This document shows positions 14,115-23,060 of a stretch of DNA of 64,000 nt, one piece after another. Position 1 is the stretch's first letter. Every line of letters starts with the position of its first letter. Origin of the DNA: VXRJ01 sp965246995 (GTDB lineage Bacteria > Acidobacteriota > Vicinamibacteria > Vicinamibacterales > UBA8438); contig OZ252008.1 of the NCBI GenBank assembly GCA_965246995.1, positions 3,968,001 to 4,032,000 on the forward strand, read 5' to 3'. A model generated the notes under the pieces. It was not told where the DNA came from. It searched no databases and saw only the letters and a list, made by a program, of their open reading frames with translations. The translations under genes were made by a program, and so were the position numbers.

Positions 14115-15854
14115 TCAGGCTCCGCCGCCGCGCACGGCAGCCAGAACGGCGGCAGTCGCCGCGGCGGTAGTCGGGGCGTTTGCATCGCCGTCCAGGTCCC
14201 GCTGCAAGCGCGCCAGACCCTCCGCGTCGTCGACGTCATACCACGGCGGCGCTTGTGCCACCGCAACGTCTGCCCGTTCGGCCGCGCGCATCGTGTCGTC
14301 GAATGCGTTAGCCGTACCCCAGCGGACGCCGGTGAAGAGGTCCGGCACACTGTCGCTCGGTGGCGGCGCGGTCAGGCCGATCAGGTAGTAGCCGCCATCC
14401 GCGGCGCGGCCAAGCACTGCCGGCGTCTCGCGGAGCGCGTTCACCGCATCGGCGACATGCGACGCCGGGAGCGTCGGCAGGTCCGAACCAATCACCACGG
14501 CTGCACCGAATCCTTCCGCGAACAGGTCATCGAACAGCGCCCGTTCGCGCGCCCCCAGGTCGTCGCCGCGCTGCGCGATCAGCTCGGCGTCGTCGACCCC
14601 TGCCGCCGCGAAGCCGTCGCGACCGCCGTCCGGCGCGTACGCTACCCGCAAGGTGACATCGTCGAGCCGGCGGCAGGCGGCGACCGTGTCGGCAAGGAAT
14701 GCCGCATACAGGCGGCGCCGGTCCGACTCGTCCGGCACTGCGTCGCGCAAGCGTCCCTTCGGCGCCCGCGCCCCCTCCGGCGACCGGGCCATGATCGCCA
14801 CGGCGACCCGTTGCGTGCCCCGCGTCGCCAAGGCGCCCAGTTGCGCGAGTGACAGCCCGCGACGGACCAGCACCGCGACGCCGACCGCGGCCCAGGTGAT
14901 CATCCGGCCCTTGCGGACGATGGCCAGCGTGACGCCTGCCGCCGTGCCGAAGGCCAGCAGTTCGGCCAGCATCCCGGTTCCCGCTTCATCGACGCCGAAC
15001 CGCAGCGGCACGAACTTGAAGACGACGTTGATGAAACGGTTGGCCGCCTCGAAGACGTAGGCCTCGACGACCGTCGGCACGCGCCCGGCGACGACCGACA
15101 ACACCACCCACGCTTCCACCATCGCCAGCAGGGGGAATGTCAGCTCGAGCAGGCCGAGCACCAGGACGCGCCGCCAGTCGCGCGGATAGTCGCGATGCAG
15201 ATGCGATTCCAGCCGCTCGACGCGCCGCGCGAACCGCGCAAACCACCCGCCCCGGCCGTCGAGACGGAGCAGCCGGAGCGCACCACTCGCCACCGGTGTC
15301 CGGCGCCAGAGGAGCCAGTGCGCGGCCGCGACACCGGCTGTGAGCAGACCCACCACCACGGCGCCTGCGCGCCAGTCCGAGGCCGGCGGCTGCACAATCA
15401 GCACGAGCGCCACCGCACCGGTGATCAGCACCGCGACGATGGACAAGGTATAGAAGAGAGTCTCGACCGCGAGGGCCGGGAACGTCCGGTTGATCGGGAC
15501 GCGGTCGGCCAGGCAGGCGGACTTCGCCGGTTCCCCGACCACCACGCCGAACGGCGCCAGGTTGCCCACCGCGTCTCCCGCGATGAAGGCCGGCAGGACA
15601 TCGCGCAGCCGCAGGCCGTGTCCGGGCGGCATGCAGCGGAGCCAGGCAATCGACCGGACCGCGAACCGCAAGCCGGACAGCAGCAGCACGACGCCGAACG
15701 TCCAGCCCAGGTTCCGGACGCCCGCCGCGATGTCGCCGACGCCCGCCTGCCGGACGAAGTACCAGAAGAGCAGGAGACTGCCCGCCGCGGTGAGCAGCCC
15801 GAGGCCGAAACGGAAACGCGGGGGCGCCGCAGCGGGTCCGGATGAAGGCGTCAT
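14115..15854 (-). CDS. fusion: flippase-like membrane domain + DUF2064 nucleotide-sugar-type transferase
   Basis: A 579-residue two-domain protein. Residues about 15-345 are the LPG-synthase-TM/AglD-like membrane domain with 7-8 helices and the motif GNLAPFGVVVGEPAKSACL, then FEAANRFINVVFKFVP and VDEAGTGMLAEL. Residues about 360-579 are a soluble GT-A-like DUF2064 (TIGR04282) domain: GSDLPTLPASHV (456-467) is the metal/nucleotide site and ADGGYYLIGL follows, with a closing PWYDVDDAEGLARL. Separate genes are more common. The pair suggests building and moving a lipid-linked sugar or related head group; that is inference. The gene abuts recR convergently. Confidence 0.85.
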   Translation of the reverse strand: MTPSSGPAAAPPRFRFGLGLLTAAGSLLLFWYFVRQAGVGDIAAGVRNLGWTFGVVLLLSGLRFAVRSIAWLRCMPPGHGLRLRDVLPAFIAGDAVGNLAPFGVVVGEPAKSACLADRVPINRTFPALAVETLFYTLSIVAVLITGAVALVLIVQPPASDWRAGAVVVGLLTAGVAAAHWLLWRRTPVASGALRLLRLDGRGGWFARFARRVERLESHLHRDYPRDWRRVLVLGLLELTFPLLAMVEAWVVLSVVAGRVPTVVEAYVFEAANRFINVVFKFVPLRFGVDEAGTGMLAELLAFGTAAGVTLAIVRKGRMITWAAVGVAVLVRRGLSLAQLGALATRGTQRVAVAIMARSPEGARAPKGRLRDAVPDESDRRRLYAAFLADTVAACRRLDDVTLRVAYAPDGGRDGFAAAGVDDAELIAQRGDDLGARERALFDDLFAEGFGAAVVIGSDLPTLPASHVADAVNALRETPAVLGRAADGGYYLIGLTAPPPSDSVPDLFTGVRWGTANAFDDTMRAAERADVAVAQAPPWYDVDDAEGLARLQRDLDGDANAPTTAAATAAVLAAVRGGGA

Positions 15855-15919
15855 GGCTGCCGGATTGGCGGTCAGAAGCGGGGAACGCGCGGGGCGCTGG
15901 CTGTCATAATCAGCCGATC

Positions 15920-16531
15920 ATGCCGTCGGTCTCACTGCAACTGCCCGTGGCGGCCATTCTACTTGCCGGCGGGTTGCTGGCGAGTTTTGCCGGCTACCGC
16001 CTGCTGCGGACGCTGCTCGCACTGTACGGATTCGCTGCCGGCATCATCATTGTGCCGCTCGTCGCGGGAGACCTCGGGACGTGGGAACTGATTGCCGCCA
16101 CCATCGCCGGCGGCCTGGTGGGCGCCGCGCTCGCCATCGGCTTCTACCTCGCGGGCGTCGCCATCCTGGGCGCCGGCCTGGCCGCGTTCATCCTGAACCT
16201 GGTGACGGAGGGCGATCCGGAGATCCGACTCCTGCTGGCGACAAGCGTCGGCGGAGCGCTGGTGATGCTGCTGGTCCGGCACTATGTCCTGATTGCCGCC
16301 ACGGCGTTTCTCGGCGGCTGGACCGCGATCGTGGGCGGCATGGCGCTGTCGGCCAATGAGGCTGCGGTCGCCGCCACCACCGGCGACGTGACGCAGCTCT
16401 TCCCGATGGTGCCGGTCGACGGCCACGAGCCGTTCGCGGTCGGCTGGCTGGTCCTGGGCCTCTCCGGCGCGCTGGTGCAGTTGCGCACGCGCAGCCGCCT
16501 CCGGGGCCGCAAGGCCGGAGCGTCCGGCTGA
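15920..16531 (+). CDS. DUF4203/TMEM198-like multi-pass membrane protein
   Basis: A 203-residue protein with six to seven hydrophobic helices from the start at ATG 15920 (MPSVSLQLPVAAILLAGG). The glycine-rich runs GYRLLRTLLALYGFAAG and ATAFLGGWTAIVGGMALSA match the pattern of the DUF4203/TM7S3-TM198 family. No catalytic residues are visible and its role is unknown. It is divergent from the fusion gene, with about 65 bp between them. Confidence 0.65.
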   Translation: MPSVSLQLPVAAILLAGGLLASFAGYRLLRTLLALYGFAAGIIIVPLVAGDLGTWELIAATIAGGLVGAALAIGFYLAGVAILGAGLAAFILNLVTEGDPEIRLLLATSVGGALVMLLVRHYVLIAATAFLGGWTAIVGGMALSANEAAVAATTGDVTQLFPMVPVDGHEPFAVGWLVLGLSGALVQLRTRSRLRGRKAGASG

Positions 16532-16575
16532 TCGTGTTATTATTCGTGGCGCTTCGGCGCCCTGCCCCTGGGTGT

Positions 16576-16651
16576 TCCTCAGTAGCTCAATTGGCAGAGC
16601 ATCCGGCTGTTAACCGGAGGGTTGCTGGTTCGAGTCCAGCCTGAGGAGCCA
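16576..16651 (+). tRNA. tRNA-Asn(GTT)
   Basis: A complete 76-base cloverleaf. TCCTCAG pairs with CTGAGGA as acceptor stem, the D loop holds AGCTCAATTGGCAGAGC, the anticodon loop is CTGTTAA (anticodon GTT), and the T loop is GGTTCGAGTCC. Discriminator G and encoded CCA end the gene. Confidence 0.97.
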
Positions 16652-16662
16652 ATCTCCCCGTT

Positions 16663-18609
16663 TCAGGGTCCGCCAGCGCCAGCCTGTTCCAGCCGTTCCG
16701 CCTCACCGAGGTGGTGCTGCGCGCCGGCAGGATCCCCCAGCTCGTCAAGGGCGATGGCCAGGTTCCGGTGCGCGAGCGCGCCAGCGGGATCGAGACGGAC
16801 CGACTCGCGGAAGGCGTCGGCCGCCTCGGTCATCCGTCCCATCGAGCCAAGCGCCATCCCGAGGTTGTTCAGTGCTTCGGCGTCCTCGGGCCATGCGGCG
16901 ACCGCCGCCTGGTACTGTTCGGCCGCTTCGTCGTACCGTTCCAGCGCCAGGAGCGCGTTCCCGAAATTGAAGCGCAGGTCGCCGCGTCCCGGATCGTTCG
17001 CGAGCGCCTGCTCGTAGTGCGGGATCGCGCGGTCCGGCTCGCCGCCGGCGGTGAGCGCACTGCCGAGATTGCTGTGCGCCTGGGGGTAGCTCGGGTTGAG
17101 CGTGAGCGCGGTCTGGTACAGCTCGACCGCGGTGCCGAGGTCGCCGCTTTCACGGTAGGCGGTAGCGAGATTGTTGTAGCTGGTGGCACGCATGTCGGTG
17201 GTCGAGAGCAGCGGCCAGTTCGCGGCGACTGCGGCGAGCAGGACTGCGGCGGCGACAAGCGGCGCCTGCGGAACGGTTGCTTCACCCCGCGCGACCTGAA
17301 TCAGGTGACTCGCGCCGGCTGCGGCGAACAGGACTGCGAACGGCGCCAGCGGATACCGATAGCGGGCGAAGACGTAGAACCCCACGACGCTGGCCGCGTA
17401 GAACCCCGCCATCAGGTAGAACGGCAGCAGCCGGCGGCGCGCCGGCCAGGTGACCGCGATACCGAGCACGGCGAGCGGTATGAGCAGGCCGAAGTGCGTC
17501 AGCCAGCCGGTCGCGGCGAGAATTGTGGAGTATTCGGCGTGCGCGTACTGGCTCTCGGTATCGATCACCTCGACCGCGTTCACCGTCAGCGCGGACTTGC
17601 GGCCCAGGAGCCGGACCCAGCGTCCGGGCGCCTCCACGACGTCGTCGAAGACGCGTCCAACCCAGTAGCTCGAGACCTCGGCCGGCGTCAGTTCGCGGCC
17701 GAGCGCCGCTTCGGCCAGTTGGGTCGCGTCGTCCTGTTCGAAGAGGGGGTCGCCCCGGCCGTAGCGGAGGGGCCGGTAGGTGCCGTCGGACTCCGCGTTG
17801 TTCCCTATATAAAGGTTGGGGCCGAGTTGCGACGTCGTCAGATGCCATTCGCCGCCGACGTAGGCGTTGCGCGCCGCTACCGGCAGCAGGATCGCGGCAA
17901 CCCCCGCCGCCACCAGCGCTCCGGAACGGATCCAGTCGCGGCGTTCGCGCCGGTCGAGCCAGAGCCAGAGCCCCAGCGCCGCAACCAGCACCAGCGCGTT
18001 CTCCCGGGTCAGGCAGAGTGCGCCGAGCCAGAGCCCGATGCCGACCCAGAGCCTTCCGGAGGGTTGGCCGTCAAGCGTCCGGCTGACGAGCCAGAGCAGG
18101 CCGGACAGCAGGAACAGGTCGGCGACCGACTTCTGGATGGTCGCGTCGACGAAGATCGCCGGCGCGTAGAGCGCGAGCACCAACCCGGTAGCGATGCCGA
18201 CCCGGCGGTTGAAGATCCGTCCGGCCGCCGCCGCGAGGAGCACGCAGGAGCCGGCCCCGAGCACCGCCTGGCAGATCCGGACGACCGTCACATCCGCGCC
18301 GAAAACCGTATAGACGATGCCCAGCAGGTACGGATAGAGCGGCGCCTGGTAGAAGATCTCCGAACCGATCCAGTTGCCGGCCGCGATCTCGCGTCCCCAC
18401 CGGTCGTAGCCGGCCGAGTCTCCCAGCAGCAGGTCCGCGAAGGGCGATGCTCCCAGTTGCCAGACATGGATCAGGCGAATGGCGAACGCGGCGGCAAAGA
18501 TGGCGACCAGCGCGCGCCGGCCGACCGCGCCGGGCGATGGGGGGGCGGCGGCCGCGCGTCTCGACGGCGTCTCGGCGGCCTTCGCGCGGCGCCGGCTCCG
18601 TTTTCCCAT
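16663..18609 (-). CDS. membrane glycosyltransferase (GT39/ArnT-like) with C-terminal TPR repeats
   Basis: From ATG 18609 (MGKRSRRRAKAAE) the protein has 648 residues. The N-terminal two thirds hold 11-12 hydrophobic helices and the first-loop Asp of dolichol-phosphate-type transferases in LLGDSAGYDRWGREIA, followed by FYQAPLYPYLLG. From about residue 480 onward there are four to five TPR units (YNNLATAYRESGDLGTAVEL, HSNLGSALTAGGEPDRA, NFGNALLALERYDEAAEQY, LNNLGMALGSMGRMTEAA). It probably transfers a sugar from a polyprenyl-phosphate donor to a periplasmic acceptor chosen by the TPR part. The longer reading from 18753 would overlap the divergent gene and is not preferred. Confidence 0.85.
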   Translation of the reverse strand: MGKRSRRRAKAAETPSRRAAAAPPSPGAVGRRALVAIFAAAFAIRLIHVWQLGASPFADLLLGDSAGYDRWGREIAAGNWIGSEIFYQAPLYPYLLGIVYTVFGADVTVVRICQAVLGAGSCVLLAAAAGRIFNRRVGIATGLVLALYAPAIFVDATIQKSVADLFLLSGLLWLVSRTLDGQPSGRLWVGIGLWLGALCLTRENALVLVAALGLWLWLDRRERRDWIRSGALVAAGVAAILLPVAARNAYVGGEWHLTTSQLGPNLYIGNNAESDGTYRPLRYGRGDPLFEQDDATQLAEAALGRELTPAEVSSYWVGRVFDDVVEAPGRWVRLLGRKSALTVNAVEVIDTESQYAHAEYSTILAATGWLTHFGLLIPLAVLGIAVTWPARRRLLPFYLMAGFYAASVVGFYVFARYRYPLAPFAVLFAAAGASHLIQVARGEATVPQAPLVAAAVLLAAVAANWPLLSTTDMRATSYNNLATAYRESGDLGTAVELYQTALTLNPSYPQAHSNLGSALTAGGEPDRAIPHYEQALANDPGRGDLRFNFGNALLALERYDEAAEQYQAAVAAWPEDAEALNNLGMALGSMGRMTEAADAFRESVRLDPAGALAHRNLAIALDELGDPAGAQHHLGEAERLEQAGAGGP

Positions 18610-18668
18610 GCCAGCGGTACGGTAGCATGGCAGTTGACGCGGATTACGGGCCCCAATGCAGGGGGAAC

Positions 18669-19601
18669 ATGCGGTCCAGCAACATCCCGAACCTCGGCGC
18701 GATCCTTCTGACCGCCGCACTGGCGATTTTCTGCGCCTCGCCCGCCACCGCACAGTTCCGCCTCTACGTGCACGCCTTCGAGGAGTCGACCGGTACGCTC
18801 GTCACCGACCTCGAGCCGGCCGAGGTGATCATCCGTGTGGGTGGCGTCATCCGGCCGGTCGTCGACGTCCGCCCCGCCAATCTGCCGGCCAGGGTGGTGG
18901 TCCTGGTGGACAACAGCCGCCGGGCGGGACGCGCTCTCGAACGTGTGCGGGAGGGCTTGCGGGAGTTCGTCGACCGCCTCCCTCCCTACCAGGAACTGTC
19001 GCTCGCGGTGCTCTCATCCCGCCCCGATTGGGTGATGCAGGGCGCCGTCGAGGTGGATCCGATGCGCGAGGGGATCGACCGGATCGACATAGGCGGACGG
19101 TCCTCGCGCCTGGTAAACGGGCTCGCCATGGCGACCGAGTGGCTCGCCGCTGACGCCGGGCCGTACCGCGGGGTGCTGGTGGTTGTTGCCGCGGACGGGG
19201 TTGACCGGAGCCGGGAGTTGAACGAGCAGTTCGCGGAGGTGGTCGAGCACGTGCGCCGAGACGACATCACCGTCCACACAGTGCTGATGCAGACGGTCAA
19301 CCCGGGCTCGCGGCAGCGCCGGATGACCGTGCCGGAAGTGATTGGCCGGGACCTGGAGACCTATTCGGAAGGTTCGTTTCGGACGGTCTTTCTCGGGTCG
19401 GACCTGCGCCAACCGCTGGGCGAGATTGCCGACGGGATTGTGGCGCGTAGCCGCGAGCTGGCCCGGCAGCAACTGGTCCGGTACGATCGGCCGCCGGACG
19501 CCCCGTTTAGCCCGGTTTACGTGACGGTCACGCGGTTCGGAGTCCGGTACATCGTGACGGCCGACGGGAGGGCAGTGACTGCCGGGGAGCGGGGACCATG
19601 A
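18669..19601 (+). CDS. secreted VWFA-domain protein
   Basis: ATG 18669 gives 310 residues with a signal peptide (LTAALAIFCASPATAQ). It resembles the VWFA-related proteins abundant in Acidobacteria: a short N-terminal beta part (FRLYVHAFEESTGTLVTDLE, EVIIRVGGV) and a VWA Rossmann fold with VVVLVDNSRRA (D-x-S of the metal site), VLVVVAADGVDRSRELNEQF and ITVHTVLMQTVNPG. The middle Thr of the metal site is not evident. It overlaps the BON gene by 4 bp, so the two are translated together, perhaps as periplasmic partners. Confidence 0.8.
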   Translation: MRSSNIPNLGAILLTAALAIFCASPATAQFRLYVHAFEESTGTLVTDLEPAEVIIRVGGVIRPVVDVRPANLPARVVVLVDNSRRAGRALERVREGLREFVDRLPPYQELSLAVLSSRPDWVMQGAVEVDPMREGIDRIDIGGRSSRLVNGLAMATEWLAADAGPYRGVLVVVAADGVDRSRELNEQFAEVVEHVRRDDITVHTVLMQTVNPGSRQRRMTVPEVIGRDLETYSEGSFRTVFLGSDLRQPLGEIADGIVARSRELARQQLVRYDRPPDAPFSPVYVTVTRFGVRYIVTADGRAVTAGERGP

Positions 19602-20338
19602 GAACGACAACGGCAAGAGCCCGTTCGGCCGGCATCGCTGCGTTCTCGGCGGCGGCGTTCGCGTTCACGGTGAGCGTGGGGGCGATGCAGACACCCGTCG
19701 AGCTCGAGGTGGCCGAGGCGGTGCTCGACGACGCCAAAGTGGATGATCTCGCGGTGACCGTGACGGGCACTGAAGCTACGCTCGCTGGCCGCGCGGAGAC
19801 CCTCTGGCAAAAAACCCGGGCGATTGACGCGGCGCTCGATCACGACGGCATTGCGACGGTGGCCAGCGAGCTGACGGTGCCCGAGGTGGAGAACGACGAG
19901 GACGTGGCGGCGCAGGTGGCCCGCGCGATCCGGAACTATGTTCACATGACGGTCTGGGACTATGTCGGCGGTCGCGTCAACGGGGGCGTGGTGACGCTGG
20001 TCGGCAGCGTGTCGCCCGAGCGCGACAAGGTGGGCGACCTGTTCGAACGGATCGCCAAGGTCCGTGGCGTGCAGGAGATCGACATGCGGGTGGCCGTACA
20101 GTCGAGGACGCGCCGCGACACCGATCTCCGGTCGGTCATCGCGTTCCGGGCGTTACGCCACCCGACGCTGTCGGATTACGCGATAGCCAACGTCCCGCCG
20201 TTCCGCATTCTGGTGGACAACGGGGTGGTGACGCTGGTTGGCCTCGTCCGGAGCGAGGTAGAGAGCCGGGTGCTCGAGTCGATTGCCCGTCAGGCATTCG
20301 AGACAAAGGAGGTGGTGAACCTCCTGCAGGTCGGCTGA
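19598..20338 (+). CDS. exported protein with BON domains
   Basis: A 246-residue protein with a signal peptide ending near VSVGAMQ. Three BON-like modules follow: a short one at about 35-95 (VEVAEAVLDDAKVDDLAVTV with ATLAGRA), a complete one (AQVARAIRNYVHMTVWDYVG, GGVVTLVGSVSPERDKV) and another (VIAFRALRHPTLSDYAIANV, NGVVTLVGLVRSEVES). BON domains bind membranes in the periplasm (OsmY-like). It is coupled to the VWA gene and ends one base before the convergent TonB receptor stop. Confidence 0.85.
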   Translation: MRTTTARARSAGIAAFSAAAFAFTVSVGAMQTPVELEVAEAVLDDAKVDDLAVTVTGTEATLAGRAETLWQKTRAIDAALDHDGIATVASELTVPEVENDEDVAAQVARAIRNYVHMTVWDYVGGRVNGGVVTLVGSVSPERDKVGDLFERIAKVRGVQEIDMRVAVQSRTRRDTDLRSVIAFRALRHPTLSDYAIANVPPFRILVDNGVVTLVGLVRSEVESRVLESIARQAFETKEVVNLLQVG

Positions 20339-23023
20339 TCAGAACCGGACGCGGATCCCGGCGAACGCGCTGCGGGGCGGGCCGGGCGAGACGAACCGCG
20401 GATCGCTCGCGTTCGGCGCCTCCCGCAGGTGCACTTCGAGTTCGGCAAGGATCCCGGCGGTAGCGTAGAGGGAACCGAACAGGTTGTCGATCCGTCCGAA
20501 CAGCTCGAGCCCCCTGCCGATCCGGTAGGCGGAGTGGAACGTAACGATGCCGTAGCCGTCGAGGGTTATCTGATCGTTCCCTTCGTCGCCCACGAAGAAA
20601 CGGCTCGACGCCGTGACCGCTTCGAACGCGACATCCCAGTCGTCGGTCACGGTGTGGCGAAGACCCGCTTTCAGGCTGTAGCGGGGGATGCCCGGCAGCC
20701 GGTCGCCCGGCTCGACGGGAAGACCGTCGTCGTCCGCGGCGGCGTTCACCGCCTCGTCTCCGGGCAGCAGGAGCGGCGATTCGAACGTCGCGTCGACCAG
20801 GCCGAAGCCCGCGTACCAGAAGGTCTGATCGATCCGGCCGTTCAGCTCGACGTCGATACCGTGCCGAGCCGTGTCCCCGGCGTTCTGGAAGTAGCCGGTT
20901 CCGATCAGCTCGGGTGACGCGATGAACAGGATGTCCTCATTAATCCGGGTGCGGTAGGTGGTGACGGACCATTCGCCGGTCGGCCAGCGGCCGCGAACCC
21001 CTGCTTCCACTGACCGGGCCACCGTCTGATCGAGCGGCGGATCGGAGACGAATGCGTTCGGCACGCGGCAGGGCTCGGCCGGATCGGCGCAGCTCAGCTC
21101 GGCCGCCGTCGGGGCGCGGTTGGACTCCGAATACCGCGCAAAGAGCGATGCGCCGTTGCCGGTGTCGATCACCACCCCAACCGAGGGGTTGAACCGGGCG
21201 AACGTGTGCGCGCCGTCCAGCGAGCTGCCGAGCAGGTCGATGATGTCGACCTGCGCCCGGTTATAGCGTCCCGAAAGGGTCAGATGCACCCGATCGGTCG
21301 GCGAGAGCGTGTTGCTGATATAAAGGCCGACCGCACGATTCGTGCTCTCGAGGCCGGTGTTGAAGATGTCGTCACCCCCGAGCCCGTGCAGGCTGGCGAA
21401 GAGCCCGGAGCCGGCGATGCCCCGGTCGGCGGTCAGCGACCCCGCCTCGCTGCTGGTGGAGAAGTCGATATCGGCCAGATCGGCGGAGAGACCTGCGACG
21501 AAATGGTTCTCAACCGCGCCCGTAGTCTTCTGGGCGGTTGCCTGGATCGTCGTGCCATAACCGCGGGTCCGGGTGAAGGTGCGGTTGATGGCGCCGTCCC
21601 CGGCGGTATCGAGTGCAGTGACGAAACGGCTGGTCGCCAGATCGATCAGAGGGATGGCGACGACCTCATCCTCGACGGCGTGGTGATCGCCGTCATCGTC
21701 ATCGTCATCACCGCCGAAGCAGAGCGTTCCCTCCGGCGCCCCGGCGGGCAGGTAGTCGTCGTCGCAGACCGCGAACGCCGCCTCGTCCCCGTTCAGGGTC
21801 TGGCGGTCGAGGTCGCGGTAGTAGCCGGTCAGTTGCACCGACCAGGCGGGGGAGACGGTGATGTTCGTGCGGGCCTGCACGAAACCGAGCCGGTTGTCGG
21901 TTATATCGGGATGCGTGAAGATGGCGGAGCGCTCGACTTCGAGCAATTCCACCGGGGCGGGTGCGTTACCGGTCAGGCTGGTGTCGGCGTACGTCACGTT
22001 GATACCGCCGCTCACTCGCTCTCCCTGGTAGCCGAGATCGGCGAACAGTTGCGCTACGTTGGACGGCGAAGCGAAGCGCCAGCCTTCCTCTTCGAAGCGG
22101 GTCGCGCCGCCGTAGAACGCCCAGCGGCCGTTGTTCGCGCCGTACTCGGCCGTCGTGGTGGTGCGGCCGAACGAGCCGGCGGAAAACTCACCCCGGAACC
22201 CCTGGTGCTCGAAGCCGTTCTTGAGCCGGAGCGAGAGTGCGCCGCCCAGCGCATTCAATCCGAACGTCGGGTTCGCGCCCGCACTCAACTGCACTTGAGC
22301 GACCGCGAACTGCGGCATCAGATCGAACTGCACGGTGTCGCCGAACGGCTCGTTGATCCGGACACCGTTCTGGTAGACGGCGATTCCCTGCGGCAGGCCG
22401 AGCAGCGGCGAGGCGGCGAAGCCGCGGAAGCGGAGCGTCGGCTGGAACGGGTTCGTCGTGGTCCCTTCGAGCGTCACCGGCCCGAACCGTTCGTGGAGCG
22501 TATCGGCGAGCGACGTGGCGCCACCGGAAAGCAACTCCTCCCCGCCGACCACCGAAACGCTCCCGGCGACCCGGTCGCGGTCAATCCCCACCCCGAACAC
22601 CGGCGTGATCCCGACCACGTCCACCTGTTCCGAGAGCACGGCCAGTTGCAACGTCACGTCGACGCCGCGTTCGGCGCCCGCGTCGAGCGTCACGCCGGTA
22701 CGCCTGTCGGATGCGAAGCCGCTCAGGCTGAACGTGACTGCGTACGTGTCGGCGGGGAGTGTGATGCGGTACCGGCCGGCGTCGTCGGTCACCGTCGTCA
22801 TCGGCGCCGTGAGCGCGGGCGCTTCGACGGTCACCGTCACCCCCGGGAGGGCGCCACCTTGTGTGTCGACCACCTGCCCACCGAATTCGACCTGTCCGCC
22901 TTGCGCTGCCGCCGCACCGGCGCTCCCCAGCACCAGGGACAACAGGCAAAAGCCGGCGATCCGCCGGGCTGCGTCAGGCCGGCCGGCTGCTAGCGCCATG
23001 CCGGAGGTCGGGCGATTTCGCAT
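20339..23023 (-). CDS. TonB-dependent outer-membrane receptor with carboxypeptidase-like N-domain
   Basis: An 894-residue receptor. After the signal peptide (SLVLGSAGAAAAQ) comes a CarboxypepD_reg beta-sandwich (GQVVDTQGGALPGVTVTVEA to about residue 115), a plug (SLADTLHERFGPV, RFRGFAASPLLGLPQGIAVY, NGVRINEPFGDTVQFD) and a 22-strand-type barrel ending in Phe at the outer-membrane terminus. One surface loop carries a run of six Asp with Gly-Asp-His-His, a possible cation site. This layout is typical of acidobacterial transporters for large substrates or metal complexes. The ligand is unknown. Its start lies 37 bp from the divergent LVIVD gene. Confidence 0.92.
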   Translation of the reverse strand: MRNRPTSGMALAAGRPDAARRIAGFCLLSLVLGSAGAAAAQGGQVEFGGQVVDTQGGALPGVTVTVEAPALTAPMTTVTDDAGRYRITLPADTYAVTFSLSGFASDRRTGVTLDAGAERGVDVTLQLAVLSEQVDVVGITPVFGVGIDRDRVAGSVSVVGGEELLSGGATSLADTLHERFGPVTLEGTTTNPFQPTLRFRGFAASPLLGLPQGIAVYQNGVRINEPFGDTVQFDLMPQFAVAQVQLSAGANPTFGLNALGGALSLRLKNGFEHQGFRGEFSAGSFGRTTTTAEYGANNGRWAFYGGATRFEEEGWRFASPSNVAQLFADLGYQGERVSGGINVTYADTSLTGNAPAPVELLEVERSAIFTHPDITDNRLGFVQARTNITVSPAWSVQLTGYYRDLDRQTLNGDEAAFAVCDDDYLPAGAPEGTLCFGGDDDDDDGDHHAVEDEVVAIPLIDLATSRFVTALDTAGDGAINRTFTRTRGYGTTIQATAQKTTGAVENHFVAGLSADLADIDFSTSSEAGSLTADRGIAGSGLFASLHGLGGDDIFNTGLESTNRAVGLYISNTLSPTDRVHLTLSGRYNRAQVDIIDLLGSSLDGAHTFARFNPSVGVVIDTGNGASLFARYSESNRAPTAAELSCADPAEPCRVPNAFVSDPPLDQTVARSVEAGVRGRWPTGEWSVTTYRTRINEDILFIASPELIGTGYFQNAGDTARHGIDVELNGRIDQTFWYAGFGLVDATFESPLLLPGDEAVNAAADDDGLPVEPGDRLPGIPRYSLKAGLRHTVTDDWDVAFEAVTASSRFFVGDEGNDQITLDGYGIVTFHSAYRIGRGLELFGRIDNLFGSLYATAGILAELEVHLREAPNASDPRFVSPGPPRSAFAGIRVRF

Positions 23024-23060
23024 GCTTAGATCTTAGCGAACCGTAATAGACTCCGGCACG

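Noticed and set aside
18447..18668. A longer N-terminus for the VWA protein
   Set aside because: The extension is Arg-rich, overlaps the divergent gene and would bury the signal peptide that starts at 18669.
16711..18711. A 666-residue open frame on the plus strand
   Set aside because: It mirrors the glycosyltransferase/TPR gene on the minus strand, has no domain pattern, and reads as an Arg/Glu-rich shadow.
21206..22993. A 595-residue open frame on the plus strand
   Set aside because: It is antisense to the TonB receptor, which has all expected domains.
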